NCBI GenBank assembly: GCA_041691815.1
Contig: JBEPTZ010000010.1
Coordinates: 1-62,235 of the forward strand
Length of the DNA stretch: 62,235 bases
From: 70-18 sp041691815
Lineage (GTDB): Bacteria; Pseudomonadota; Alphaproteobacteria; Acetobacterales; Acetobacteraceae
Direction: 5' to 3'
This document shows positions 1-12,240 of the stretch, one piece after another. The notes below the pieces were generated by a model. That model did not search any database and had not been told where the DNA came from. It saw nothing but the letters and a program-made list of their open reading frames with translations. Every line of letters starts with the position of its first letter. The first letter of the stretch is position 1. Position numbers and translations under genes: made by a program.

Positions 1-34
1 TTCTCAAACTGGCTGACTATCCTGGGTAAGCAGG

Positions 35-75
35 AAAGTTTTTTGGTTCTTTTTTCCAAAAAAAGAACTGCTTGC
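35..75 (-). repeat. Dispersed hairpin repeat, copy A
   Basis: On the minus strand this copy starts directly after the TAG stop of lpdA and reads CAAGCAG, then a hairpin with arms GTTCTTTTTT and AAAAAAGAAC, then CCAAAAAACTTTCC. The same layout (purine-rich GGAAG/CAAGCAG outer end, A/T-rich hairpin, AAAAAACTT inner end) recurs at nine other places in the window. It may terminate lpdA transcription, but the T-rich part lies inside the stem, so it is not a textbook terminator. Confidence 0.8.
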
Positions 76-1463
76 TAAATGTGCAGAGCCCGCCCGTCCA
101 CCGCCAAAGCCGCTTCCTTCACCGCTTCGGAGAGGGTGGGGTGGGCGTGGCAGATGCGGGCGACGTCTTCCGCGCTGGCGCCGAATTCGATGGCGGTGAC
201 CAGTTCGGCGATCAGTGCGCCGGCGTCGGGGCCGAGGATGTGGGCGCCGAGCAGACGGTCGGTGGTGGCGTCGGCGAGGATCTTGACGAAGCCGTCGGTG
301 GTGCCGATGGCGCGGGCGCGGCCGTTGGCGGTGAACGGGAATTTGCCGATCTTGTAGGCGATGCCGGCGGCTTTCAGTTCTTCCTCGGACTTGCCGACCG
401 AGGCGACCTCGGGCCAGGTGTAGATGACGGCGGGGATGGCGTCGTAGTTGACGTGGCCGGCCTGGCCGGCGAGGCGCTCGGCGATGGCGACGCCTTCGTC
501 TTCGGCCTTGTGGGCCAGCATCGGGCCGGCGATGACGTCGCCGACGGCGTAGATGCCGGGGACGTTGGTGGCGAAATGGGCGTCGGTGAGCACCAGGCCG
601 CGCTTGTCGGTGGCAACGCCGGCCTCGGCCAGCCCGAGCGCCTCGGTATGGGCGCGGCGGCCGATGGCGAGCAGCACGATATCGGCGTCCAGCGTTTCGG
701 TCTTGGCGGTTTTCACCGACTCGACGGTAAGGGTGACGCCGGCGGCGGTTTTTTTGGCGGCGATGACCTTGCTGGACAGGCGGAACTTGATGCCCTGTTT
801 GGCCAGGATGCGCTGGAAATTCTTGGCGATCTCGGCGTCGTTGCCGGGGACCAGGCGGTCGAGGAATTCGATCACGGTGACTTCGGCGCCAAGGCGGCGC
901 CAGACGCTGCCGAGTTCCAGGCCGATGACGCCGCCGCCGATCACCACCAGGTGGCCGGGCACCTTGTCCAGTTCCAGCGCGCCGGTGGAGGTGACGATGG
1001 TTTTCTCGTCCACCTCGACGCCTGGCAGTGGCGTGCTTTCGCTGCCGGTGGCGATGACGATGTTCTTGGCGGCGTATTCGGTGCCGTCCACCGCCACCCG
1101 GCCGGCGGCAAGGATGCGGCCGCGGCCCTTCAGCCAGGTGACCTTGTTCTTCTTGAACAGGAACTCAACGCCCTTGACGTTGGCGCTGACCACCTCGTCC
1201 TTGCGGGCCTGCATGCGGGCGAGGTCGAGCTTGACGCTGTCGAGCATGATGCCGTGCTCGGCATAGGCGTGCGCCGCGGCGTGGAAGTTCTCCGAGGACT
1301 GCAGCAGCGCCTTGGAGGGGATGCAGCCGACATTGAGGCAGGTGCCGCCGAGGGTGGGGCGCTTCTCGACACAGGCGACGTTCATGCCGAGTTGGGCGGC
1401 GCGAATGGCGCAGACATAGCCGCCAGGGCCGGCGCCGATGACGATGAGGTCGAAACTGTCCAT
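75..1463 (-). CDS. lpdA: Dihydrolipoyl dehydrogenase (E3 of 2-oxoglutarate dehydrogenase)
   Basis: FAD flavoprotein that reoxidises the dihydrolipoyl arm of the E2 subunit and passes electrons to NAD+; cytoplasmic. Visible: FAD-binding GAGPGG at residues 10-15, redox disulfide Cys42/Cys47 in GGTCLNVGCIPSK, a second nucleotide site (GGGVIGLELG), and the C-terminal His-Glu active-site region HAHPTLSEA. Length 462 aa is normal. I start at the ATG at 1463 (MDSFDL); the open frame runs 18 codons further upstream, but that extension is partly repeat sequence. It is the last gene of the sucA-sucB-lpdA set, separated from sucB by an inverted pair of hairpin repeats. Its TAG stop abuts another repeat copy. 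Confidence 0.96.
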   Translation of the reverse strand: MDSFDLIVIGAGPGGYVCAIRAAQLGMNVACVEKRPTLGGTCLNVGCIPSKALLQSSENFHAAAHAYAEHGIMLDSVKLDLARMQARKDEVVSANVKGVEFLFKKNKVTWLKGRGRILAAGRVAVDGTEYAAKNIVIATGSESTPLPGVEVDEKTIVTSTGALELDKVPGHLVVIGGGVIGLELGSVWRRLGAEVTVIEFLDRLVPGNDAEIAKNFQRILAKQGIKFRLSSKVIAAKKTAAGVTLTVESVKTAKTETLDADIVLLAIGRRAHTEALGLAEAGVATDKRGLVLTDAHFATNVPGIYAVGDVIAGPMLAHKAEDEGVAIAERLAGQAGHVNYDAIPAVIYTWPEVASVGKSEEELKAAGIAYKIGKFPFTANGRARAIGTTDGFVKILADATTDRLLGAHILGPDAGALIAELVTAIEFGASAEDVARICHAHPTLSEAVKEAALAVDGRALHI

Positions 1464-1483
1464 GAACGTGAGCCTTTTCAGCA

Positions 1484-1533
1484 GCAAGGAAGGCAAGTCT
1501 TCTTTGTTTGAAAACAAAGAAGCAAAAAAACTT
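1484..1533 (+). repeat. Dispersed hairpin repeat, copy B1
   Basis: Left half of an inverted pair between sucB and lpdA. It reads GCAAGGAAGG, then a perfect 11-bp stem CTTCTTTGTTT / AAACAAAGAAG with a GA loop (1499-1522), then AAAAAAACTT. The G:C pair inside the stem differs from other copies on both arms, so pairing is kept although the sequence changed. Confidence 0.8.
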
Positions 1534-1549
1534 CACCTCTTAAGGAGAT

Positions 1550-1594
1550 AAAGTTTTTTGCGCGCTTTTTTTCAAAAAAGCGCTGCTTCCTTGC
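1550..1594 (-). repeat. Dispersed hairpin repeat, copy B2
   Basis: Right half of the inverted pair, facing B1. On the minus strand it follows the TAG stop of sucB at once: GCAAGGAAGCA, stem GCGCTTTTTT / AAAAAAGCGC with a GA loop (1562-1583), then GCAAAAAACTTT. The base of the stem is GCGC/GCGC where most copies have GTTC/GAAC, a fully compensated change. Confidence 0.8.
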
Positions 1595-2851
1595 CTACAG
1601 GTCGAGCAGCAGCCGGCGCGGGTCTTCCACCCCCTCCTTGACGCGAACCAGGAAGGACACCGCTTCCTTGCCGTCGACGACGCGGTGGTCGTAGGAGACG
1701 GCGAGGTACATCATCGGGCGGATCACCACCTGGCCGTCGACGGCGACCGGGCGGGGTTGGATTTTGTGCATGCCCAGGATGGCGGATTGCGGCGGGTTGA
1801 GAATGGGCGTCGACATCAAGCTGCCGTAGACGCCGCCATTGGTGATGCTGAAGCTGCCGCCGGCGAGTTCGTCGAGCTTCAGCGCGCCGTCGCGGGCGCG
1901 GTGGCCGAAATCGCTGATCGCCTTCTCGATCTGGGCGAAGCTCATCTGATCGACGTCGCGGATCACCGGGACGACCAGGCCGGCAGGGCCGCCGACCGCG
2001 ATGCCCATGTGGACGAAGTTCTTGTAGATGATGTCGTCGCCGTCGATCTCGGCGTTGACGGCGGGGAATTCCTTCAGCGCGGCGACGCAGGCGCGGACGA
2101 AGAACGACATGAAGCCGAGGCGGATGCCGCCATGCTTTTTCTCGAACGCATCGCGGTATTCGGCGCGGAGAGCCATCGCGGCGCTCATGTCCACCTCGTT
2201 GAAGGTGGTGAGCAAGGCGGCGGTGTTCTGCGCCTCCTTCAGGCGGATGGCGATGGTGCGGCGCAGGCGGGTCATCTTTACCCGCTCCTCACCAGGTGCG
2301 TTGGCACGCGGGGCCTTGGCGGTGGCCGGGGCGGCCGGGGCGGTGGCAGGTTGGTTGACGAAGGCCAGCACGTCGCCCTTGGTGATGCGGCCATCCTTGC
2401 CGGCGCCGGCGCCGATCTGCGCGGCGACGATGCCGCGCTCCTCCATCAGCTTGGCGGCGGCGGGCAGCGGGGCGGCGGCCGGGCGGGCGACCGGGCCGGA
2501 GGGGCTCGGCGGCTGGTTGATGCCGGCTGACGGGTTGGCCGCCGGGCGGGCGGTTTCCACCGGTTTGGACGGGGCGGGCTTGGGCGCGGCCGGCTTGGCG
2601 GCCGGGGCGGTGGTTCCTTCGGTCAGCAGAGCCAGGACGGCGCCCACTTCCACCTCGGCGCCGGCCGCGGCGGTGATCTCGGACAGCGTGCCGGCGCTGG
2701 GGGCGTTGACCTCGACGGTGACCTTGTCGGTCTCCAGTTCCACCAGCGCCTCGTCGGCGGCCACGCTGTCGCCGGCGTTCTTCATCCAGCGCGCCACGGT
2801 GGCGGTGGTGACACTCTCGCCCAGCGAGGGCACTTTGATCTCGGTCGCCAT
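1595..2851 (-). CDS. sucB: Dihydrolipoyllysine succinyltransferase (E2 of 2-oxoglutarate dehydrogenase)
   Basis: E2 core of the 2-oxoglutarate dehydrogenase complex; moves the succinyl group from E1 to CoA. Domain order: N-terminal lipoyl domain with the lipoylated Lys43 in ELETDKVTVEV, an Ala/Pro-rich linker (about residues 85-130), the peripheral E3-binding domain (about 132-165, KLMEERG...GRITKGDV), and the catalytic acyltransferase domain ending in DHRVVDG with catalytic His389. Length 418 aa is typical. It lies between sucA and lpdA on one strand. Its TAG stop is followed directly by hairpin repeat B2. Confidence 0.96.
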   Translation of the reverse strand: MATEIKVPSLGESVTTATVARWMKNAGDSVAADEALVELETDKVTVEVNAPSAGTLSEITAAAGAEVEVGAVLALLTEGTTAPAAKPAAPKPAPSKPVETARPAANPSAGINQPPSPSGPVARPAAAPLPAAAKLMEERGIVAAQIGAGAGKDGRITKGDVLAFVNQPATAPAAPATAKAPRANAPGEERVKMTRLRRTIAIRLKEAQNTAALLTTFNEVDMSAAMALRAEYRDAFEKKHGGIRLGFMSFFVRACVAALKEFPAVNAEIDGDDIIYKNFVHMGIAVGGPAGLVVPVIRDVDQMSFAQIEKAISDFGHRARDGALKLDELAGGSFSITNGGVYGSLMSTPILNPPQSAILGMHKIQPRPVAVDGQVVIRPMMYLAVSYDHRVVDGKEAVSFLVRVKEGVEDPRRLLLDL

Positions 2852-2984
2852 GCGGTTGGTCCAGTCCTTGTTCAGAGCCAGCGCAGCCAGCCCATGCAGC
2901 CGTCAGAGAGAGATCGCTGATCCCGGGGGGCGGGAATAGATGGTTTTTGGTGCTTTTTTACCAAAAAGGCCACCCTGACCCCGG

Positions 2985-5894
<2,910 letters not shown>

Positions 5895-5909
5895 GGTAGT
5901 CTCCCAGTT

Positions 5910-5939
5910 TGAACAACCAGTGTCTGAACAACCAGTGTG
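5910..5939. repeat. 15-bp tandem duplication upstream of sucA
   Basis: TGAACAACCAGTGT is present twice in direct tandem with a 15-bp period, only 16 bases upstream of the sucA start codon. It would lie in the sucA leader. The remainder of the 283-bp sucD-sucA gap holds no recognisable gene. Confidence 0.75.
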
Positions 5940-6177
5940 AGCCCGCAGCCGAACGCGTTAGCCTGAACCCGCTGTCGCCGGTCGCCGCGCGCCGGGAACA
6001 TATGGGTTTTCCCGGCGCTGCGCAGGCAGGCCGGGGTGTTGCCGATGCGCGTCCACCGCATGGGTTGGCGGTGAGCGATGCGGATCGCGCACCGGCTTTG
6101 CCTCCGGCGGCAGCCGCCGCCAGGGGCAGCCGCTGTCTACCACATTTTGCGCGCTGGCGCTGCGTCCGCCCGAGTGG

Positions 6178-7052
6178 TCAGCCGCGCAGCGCTGTTATCA
6201 TCGTGCTGCCCAGCGCCGCCGGGCTTTCGGAGATATGGATGCCAGCCAGCCGCATCGCCTCGAACTTGGCGGCGGCGGTGTCGTGGCCGCCGGAAATCAC
6301 CGCCCCGGCATGGCCCATCCGCCGGCCGGGCGGGGCGGTGGCGCCGGCGATGAACCCGACGGTGGGCTTCTTCACCTTGTTCTGGGCGATGAACTCGGCA
6401 GCGCGGATTTCGCTCTCACCGCCGATCTCGCCGATCATGATGATCATCTCGGTCTCGGCGTCGGCCAGGAACATCTCCAGGATCGCCACGAAATCGGTGC
6501 CCTTCACCGGGTCGCCGCCGATGCCGACGCAGGTGGATTGGCCGAGGCCGGCGGCCGTGGTCTGCGCCACCGCCTCGTAGGTAAGGGTGCCGGAGCGGCT
6601 GACGATGCCGACCTTGCCCCGCCTGTGGATATGGCCGGGCATGATGCCGATCTTGCAGGCGTCCGGGGTGATCACGCCGGGGCAGTTGGGGCCGATCAGC
6701 CGGCAGCTGCTGCCGCACAGCGCGCGCTTCACCCGCACCATGTCGAGCACCGGAATGCCCTCGGTGATGCAGATGATCAGCGGCACCTCGGCGTCGATCG
6801 CTTCCAGGATGGCGTCGGCGGCGAATGGCGGCGGCACGTAGATCGCGGTGGCGTCGGCGCCGACCTTCTGCACAGCCTCGGCCACGGTGTCGAACACCGG
6901 CAGGTTGAGATGGGTGGTGCCGCCCTTGCCGGGGGTCACGCCGCCCACCACCTTGGTGCCGTAGGCGATCGCCTGCTCGGAATGGAAGGTGCCTTGCGCG
7001 CCGGTGAAGCCCTGGGTGATCACGCGGGTGTTGGCATCGACGAGAATGGCCA

Positions 7053-7053
<1 letters not shown>
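6178..7053 (-). CDS. sucD: Succinate-CoA ligase, alpha subunit
   Basis: With SucC makes succinate and ATP/GTP from succinyl-CoA. 291 aa. Visible: N-terminal CoA-binding Rossmann segment (TQGFTGAQGTFHSEQA), GPNCPGVITP, and the phosphohistidine loop GHAGAVISG near residue 245. The start codon overlaps the sucC stop by one base (TGATG), so translation is coupled. Part of mdh-sucC-sucD. Confidence 0.97.
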
Positions 7054-8249
<1,196 letters not shown>

Positions 8250-8253
8250 CCGG

Positions 8254-9207
8254 TCAGACCCCCAGCGCCTTGAAGTCGGCGATCAGCTTGCCGACGGCGG
8301 TGCAGGAGGCGTCGAAGGCGGCTTGTTCGGCGGCGGTCAACTCGACCTGGATGATCTTCTCGACGCCGTTCTTGCCGATCACCACCGGCACGCCGACGTA
8401 GAAGCCCTTCTGGCCGTATTCGCCGTTCAGCATCACCGCGCAGGGCAGCACCCGGCGCTTGTCCTTCAGGTAGGCTTCGGCCATGGAAATCGCCGAGGAG
8501 GCCGGCGCGTAGAAGGCGCTGCCGCGGCCCAGCAGCTTGACGATCTCGCCGCCGCCGGCGGCGGTACGAGCCACGATGGCGTCGATCTTCTCCTGCGTGG
8601 TCCAGCCCATCTTGATCAGGTCGGGCACCGGAATGCCGCCCACCGTGGAGTAGCGGATCAGCGGCACCATAGTGTCGCCATGGCCGCCGAGCACGAAGGC
8701 GGTGACGTCCTCGATCGAGACGTTGAACTCCTGCGCCAGGAACAGCCGGAAGCGGCTGCTGTCCAGCACGCCGGCCATGCCGACCACCTTGTTGGCGGGC
8801 AGGCCGGATTTCTGCTGCAACGCCCAGACCATCACGTCCAGCGGGTTGGTGATGCAGATCACGAAGGCGTCCGGGCAGTAGGTCTTGAGGCCCTGGGCCA
8901 CCTGGCCCATCACTTCGGCGTTCTTGGTCAGCAGGTCGTCGCGGCTCATGCCGGGCATGCGCGGGAAGCCGGCGGTGACGATCACCACATCCGCACCCTT
9001 GATGGCGGCATAGTCGTCGCCGCCGGACATCTCGGCGTCGAACCCCTCGACCGAGCCGGATTGCATCAGGTCGAGCGCCTTGCCGGCCGCCACACCGCCA
9101 AACACGTCGAACATCACGACGTCGCCCAGCTCCTTCAGGCCGATCAGATGGGCGAGGGTGCCGCCGATGTTGCCGGCGCCGATCAGCGCGATCTTGTTGC
9201 GTGCCAT
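8254..9207 (-). CDS. mdh: Malate dehydrogenase
   Basis: NAD-dependent oxidation of malate to oxaloacetate. 317 aa, of the lactate-dehydrogenase-like type common in alphaproteobacteria. Visible: Rossmann motif GAGNIGGTLAHL (residues 10-21), mobile loop arginines (GFPRMPGMSRDDLL), ITNPLDVM, and the catalytic histidine in GGHGDTMVPL near residue 175. First gene of mdh-sucCD; the 212-bp upstream gap contains hairpin repeat D. Confidence 0.97.
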   Translation of the reverse strand: MARNKIALIGAGNIGGTLAHLIGLKELGDVVMFDVFGGVAAGKALDLMQSGSVEGFDAEMSGGDDYAAIKGADVVIVTAGFPRMPGMSRDDLLTKNAEVMGQVAQGLKTYCPDAFVICITNPLDVMVWALQQKSGLPANKVVGMAGVLDSSRFRLFLAQEFNVSIEDVTAFVLGGHGDTMVPLIRYSTVGGIPVPDLIKMGWTTQEKIDAIVARTAAGGGEIVKLLGRGSAFYAPASSAISMAEAYLKDKRRVLPCAVMLNGEYGQKGFYVGVPVVIGKNGVEKIIQVELTAAEQAAFDASCTAVGKLIADFKALGV

Positions 9208-9363
9208 GCGAAGGTATCCTTACCAGGCCACAAGGAACTAGGGCCGAAAATTGCGACGGGTGGGCTCGCCGATCGCCCGGGATCGGCGGCTCTGAAAGCG
9301 CGTGTTGCTAACCCATACCATCGCCTCGGGCAAGACATGCCACCTGGAGGGGTTACCGGAAGG

Positions 9364-9405
9364 TAGGAAGCGGTTCTTTTTTGGAAAAAAGAACCAAAAA
9401 ACTTT
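9364..9405 (+). repeat. Dispersed hairpin repeat, copy D
   Basis: GGAAGCGGTTC, a perfect 11-bp stem GGTTCTTTTTT / AAAAAAGAACC with a GG loop (9372-9395), then AAAAAACTTTC. It lies between the zapE stop and the mdh start, with the inner AAAAAACTT end toward zapE. Confidence 0.85.
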
Positions 9406-9419
9406 CCCCTGGTGCGGGA

Positions 9420-10580
9420 TTAAGTCAGGTGCGGGAGGGTCAGGTATTCTTCGCTGCGCATTTCTTCCAGGCGGGAGGCGGTGCGTTCAAAGGCTCTCGC
9501 ACCCTCGCCGCGGCGGTAGAGTTCGTCGGGCATGGCGTCGGCCGAAGCGACCAATTTCACCCGATGGTCGTACAGCGCGTCGATCAGCACGATGAAGCGG
9601 CGCGCTTCGTCGTAATTGTCCGGCGACAACCTGGGAATGCCGTCCAGCACCAGCGCGTGGAAATGGGTGGCCAGCGCCAGATAATCGCCGGCACCCAGCG
9701 GCTGGCCGCAGAGTTCCAGAAAATCGAACCGCGCCACGCCCTCGGCGGCCACCGGGACCTCAAGTGTACGGCCCATCACGGTAAGGCGGGTTGCCGCGGG
9801 GGTGGCGCCGCCGGTGAGCTCGGCAAACGCCGCATCCAGCGCCCGCTCGGCCCGTCCGCCGGCCGGCACATGCCAGATGGTCATGTCGTGCAGCCGCTGG
9901 CGGCGGAAATCGCGGCCGGCTTCCAGCACCAGCACGTCGAGATGCTGCTGGATCAGCGCGATGAACGGCAGGAACGCATCGCGGCCGGGCTGGCCGCGGA
10001 ACAGGTCGCCGGGCAGGATGTTCGAGGTGGCGACCACCACCACCCCACGCTCGAACAACGCCTGGAACAGCCGGCCGAGGATCATCGCGTCGGCGATGTC
10101 GTTGACCTGGAACTCGTCGAAGCACAGCAGCGCCGCCTCGGTGGCGATCCGGTCGGCCAGCGGTGGGATAGGGTCTTCGCCGTCCGGATTGGCTCTTTTC
10201 CAGGCATGGATGCGGCTATGCGCCTCCTGCATGAACTGGTGGAAATGGATGCGCCGCTTGCGGGTCACGGCGGCGGCGGCGAAAAACAGGTCCATCAGCA
10301 TGGATTTGCCGCGCCCAACCTCGCCGACCAGATACAGCCCGTCCGGCCGCTCCTCGTCGGCGCCCTCGGTGGCCCTGCGGCGGAGCAGGCGGGAGAACAG
10401 CCCGGATGGCGCCGGCTTCAGCGGCGGGTCGTAGCCGCGCAGCTTCGCCCACAGCCCCTGCAGCCGCTCGGCCGCCGCCAGCTGCGACGGGTCGGCCGCC
10501 AGCACGCCTTGCGCCAGCCGCGCCCGGTAGGCCGGCAGCGGGCCGGCGGAGAGATCGTCCTGGGGTTGCGAGATGTCCAT
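9420..10580 (-). CDS. zapE: Cell division protein ZapE (AFG1-like ATPase)
   Basis: P-loop ATPase of the AFG1/ZapE family; in other bacteria it acts at the division site or in membrane protein quality control. 386 aa. Visible: Walker A GEVGRGKSM (about residues 127-135), Walker B LLCFDEFQVNDIADAM, and the C-terminal NYDEARRFIVLIDALYD segment characteristic of the family. It sits between the phosphatase-like gene and mdh; a zapE-mdh neighbourhood is common in this class. Confidence 0.92.
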   Translation of the reverse strand: MDISQPQDDLSAGPLPAYRARLAQGVLAADPSQLAAAERLQGLWAKLRGYDPPLKPAPSGLFSRLLRRRATEGADEERPDGLYLVGEVGRGKSMLMDLFFAAAAVTRKRRIHFHQFMQEAHSRIHAWKRANPDGEDPIPPLADRIATEAALLCFDEFQVNDIADAMILGRLFQALFERGVVVVATSNILPGDLFRGQPGRDAFLPFIALIQQHLDVLVLEAGRDFRRQRLHDMTIWHVPAGGRAERALDAAFAELTGGATPAATRLTVMGRTLEVPVAAEGVARFDFLELCGQPLGAGDYLALATHFHALVLDGIPRLSPDNYDEARRFIVLIDALYDHRVKLVASADAMPDELYRRGEGARAFERTASRLEEMRSEEYLTLPHLT

Positions 10581-10642
10581 GCTGGCCGGCGCAATAGCCG
10601 GAAATGCGGCGGGATGGAACCGCTGGCGCCGCGCGGCTGCTG

Positions 10643-11305
10643 CTACTCCCGGCGCAGCACCTGGTCGGTGAGGAACGCACTCAAACCGTTGGCGCGGAAG
10701 CCGCTCCGCAGTGCCGCCTCATCGTATTCGTCGCGGACCCAGTCGAGGAACGGCAGCCGGCCCTCGGCCTGCCTGGCATAGATTACGAAGAAGGCGTCCA
10801 GGATGCCGGTGCTGGAGCGGCTGAGATGCCCAAACCGTACCGACAATTGCGCCAGCGCCTGGGCCGCCGTGCCACCCTCCAGCAGCAGCGCCAGCCCGGC
10901 CGCCAGCCCGGTGCGGTCGGCGCCGGATTTGCAATGCAGCAGCGCCGGGGTGCGCATGGTGCGGTAGATTTCGGCGAAGCGCAGCACCCGGTCGCGATGC
11001 GGCGCGCCGCGGCTTTCGAACGCCATGTCGATATGCTCGAGCCCCAGCCGCGCCGCCGCGTCGCGCGATAGGGCATCGGAGCCGCATTGCCGGTGGCCGC
11101 GCAGATTGACCAGCGTGCGCAGCCCGTAGCGGCGCGCCAGCCGCGCCAGCCGGCCCGGCGTGGGGTGGTTGGCGCGGTACAGTTTGCCGGGGATCACGGT
11201 GCCGAAATTGCTCCAGCCGAGGCGCAGGAACGAGTGGTCGAACACCAGGCTGTCGAACCAGGCGGCGCGGCGGCTGGCGCCCTGGCGCAGGTCACCGGGG
11301 AACAA
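10643..11305 (-). CDS. Tyrosine/dual-specificity phosphatase-like protein
   Basis: Carries the protein tyrosine phosphatase signature HCKSGADRTG with nucleophile Cys and P-loop Arg, after YRANHPTPGRLARLARRYG and VNLRG; this matches the small DSP-like bacterial phosphatases. Substrate unknown. The open frame continues upstream to a TTG at 11341, but that stretch is hairpin repeat E1 read through. The start I prefer is TTG at 11305, preceded by AAGGAAGG eight bases upstream, itself the end of the repeat. A start further in is possible. It lies between sdhB and zapE. Confidence 0.8.
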   Translation of the reverse strand: MFPGDLRQGASRRAAWFDSLVFDHSFLRLGWSNFGTVIPGKLYRANHPTPGRLARLARRYGLRTLVNLRGHRQCGSDALSRDAAARLGLEHIDMAFESRGAPHRDRVLRFAEIYRTMRTPALLHCKSGADRTGLAAGLALLLEGGTAAQALAQLSVRFGHLSRSSTGILDAFFVIYARQAEGRLPFLDWVRDEYDEAALRSGFRANGLSAFLTDQVLRRE

Positions 11306-11308
11306 AAG

Positions 11309-11349
11309 CAAGGCCTTCCTTTTGTGAACAAAAAGAAGCAAAAAAACTT
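11309..11349 (+). repeat. Dispersed hairpin repeat, copy E1
   Basis: GCAAGG-type outer end, imperfect stem around CTTTTGT / ACAAAAAG with a GA loop, then CAAAAAAACTTTTCATCC. Left member of an inverted pair with E2; the inner arms extend to CATCC / GGATG. Confidence 0.75.
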
Positions 11350-11398
11350 TTCATCCCCTGGAGTCCTGGCAGCAACAGATTCGCCGTAGGCGCGGATG

Positions 11399-11441
11399 AA
11401 GTTTTTTGATTCTTTTTTTCAAAAAAGAACTGCTTCCTTGC
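11399..11441 (-). repeat. Dispersed hairpin repeat, copy E2
   Basis: On the minus strand it follows the sdhB stop directly (TAG then GCAAGGAAGCA), stem GTTCTTTTTT / AAAAAAGAAT with one unpaired position, then CAAAAAACTTCATCC. It faces E1 across about 45 bp of unique sequence. Confidence 0.8.
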
Positions 11442-12224
11442 CTATGTCTGCCTTTCCACCAGCAGCGTCTTGATCGAGGCGATCGCCTTGGCCGGATTGA
11501 GACCTTTCGGGCAGGTCTGGGTGCAGTTCAGGATCTTGTGGCAGCGATACACCTTGAACGGGTCTTCCAGCGCGTCCAGCCGCGCCCCGGTGGTCTCGTC
11601 GCGGCTGTCGACGATCCAGCGATAGGCCGCCAGCAGCACTGCCGGGCCCAGATAGCGGTCGCCGTTCCACCAGTGGCTCGGGCAGCCGGTGGTGCAGCAG
11701 AAGCACATGATGCACTCCCACAATCCGTCGAGCTTGGCGCGCTCCTCCTCGCTCTGCAGCCGCTCGGCATCGGGCGGCGGCTGGGTGTCGGATTTCAGCC
11801 ACGGCTCAATCGACTGGTACTGCGCGTAGAGATGGGTGAGGTCGGGCACCAGGTCCTTCACCACCGGCAGATGCGGCAGCGGGCAGATCTTCACGTCACC
11901 CGTCACCTCGTCGATCGGCTTGGTGCAGGCTGTCCAGTTGGAGCCGTCGATGTTCATCGCGCAGGAACCGCAGACCCCCTCGCGGCAGGAGCGGCGGAAG
12001 GTCAGCGTCGAGTCGACCTCGTTCTTGATCTTGATCAGCGCGTCCAGCACCATCGGGCCGCAGGTATCGAGATCGACCTCGTAGGTGTCGGTCTGCGGGT
12101 TGCGCCCGTCATCCGGGTTCCAGCGGTAGATCTTGAACGTCCGCACCCGCTTGGCGCCGGCGGGGGCCTTGTGCGTCACCCCAACCTGGACCCGGCTGTT
12201 TGCCGGCAGACTGAAATTGGCCAT
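11442..12224 (-). CDS. sdhB: Succinate dehydrogenase iron-sulfur subunit
   Basis: Complex II electron-transfer subunit. 260 aa. Visible: the [2Fe-2S] site CREGVCGSCAMNIDG near residue 85, the CIMCFCCTTGCPSHWWN cluster ligands, and the third set CHKILNCTQTCPKGLNPAKAI near the C-terminus. It starts 16 bases after the sdhA stop. Its TAG stop is immediately followed by hairpin repeat E2. Confidence 0.97.
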   Translation of the reverse strand: MANFSLPANSRVQVGVTHKAPAGAKRVRTFKIYRWNPDDGRNPQTDTYEVDLDTCGPMVLDALIKIKNEVDSTLTFRRSCREGVCGSCAMNIDGSNWTACTKPIDEVTGDVKICPLPHLPVVKDLVPDLTHLYAQYQSIEPWLKSDTQPPPDAERLQSEEERAKLDGLWECIMCFCCTTGCPSHWWNGDRYLGPAVLLAAYRWIVDSRDETTGARLDALEDPFKVYRCHKILNCTQTCPKGLNPAKAIASIKTLLVERQT

Positions 12225-12240
12225 TTGCGTCCGTCCTCTC

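Noticed and set aside
9364..9405. Calling the hairpin repeats ordinary rho-independent terminators.
   Set aside because: The stem is A/T-rich and the T-run is part of the stem or precedes it; copies occur in both orientations relative to genes and also upstream of starts.
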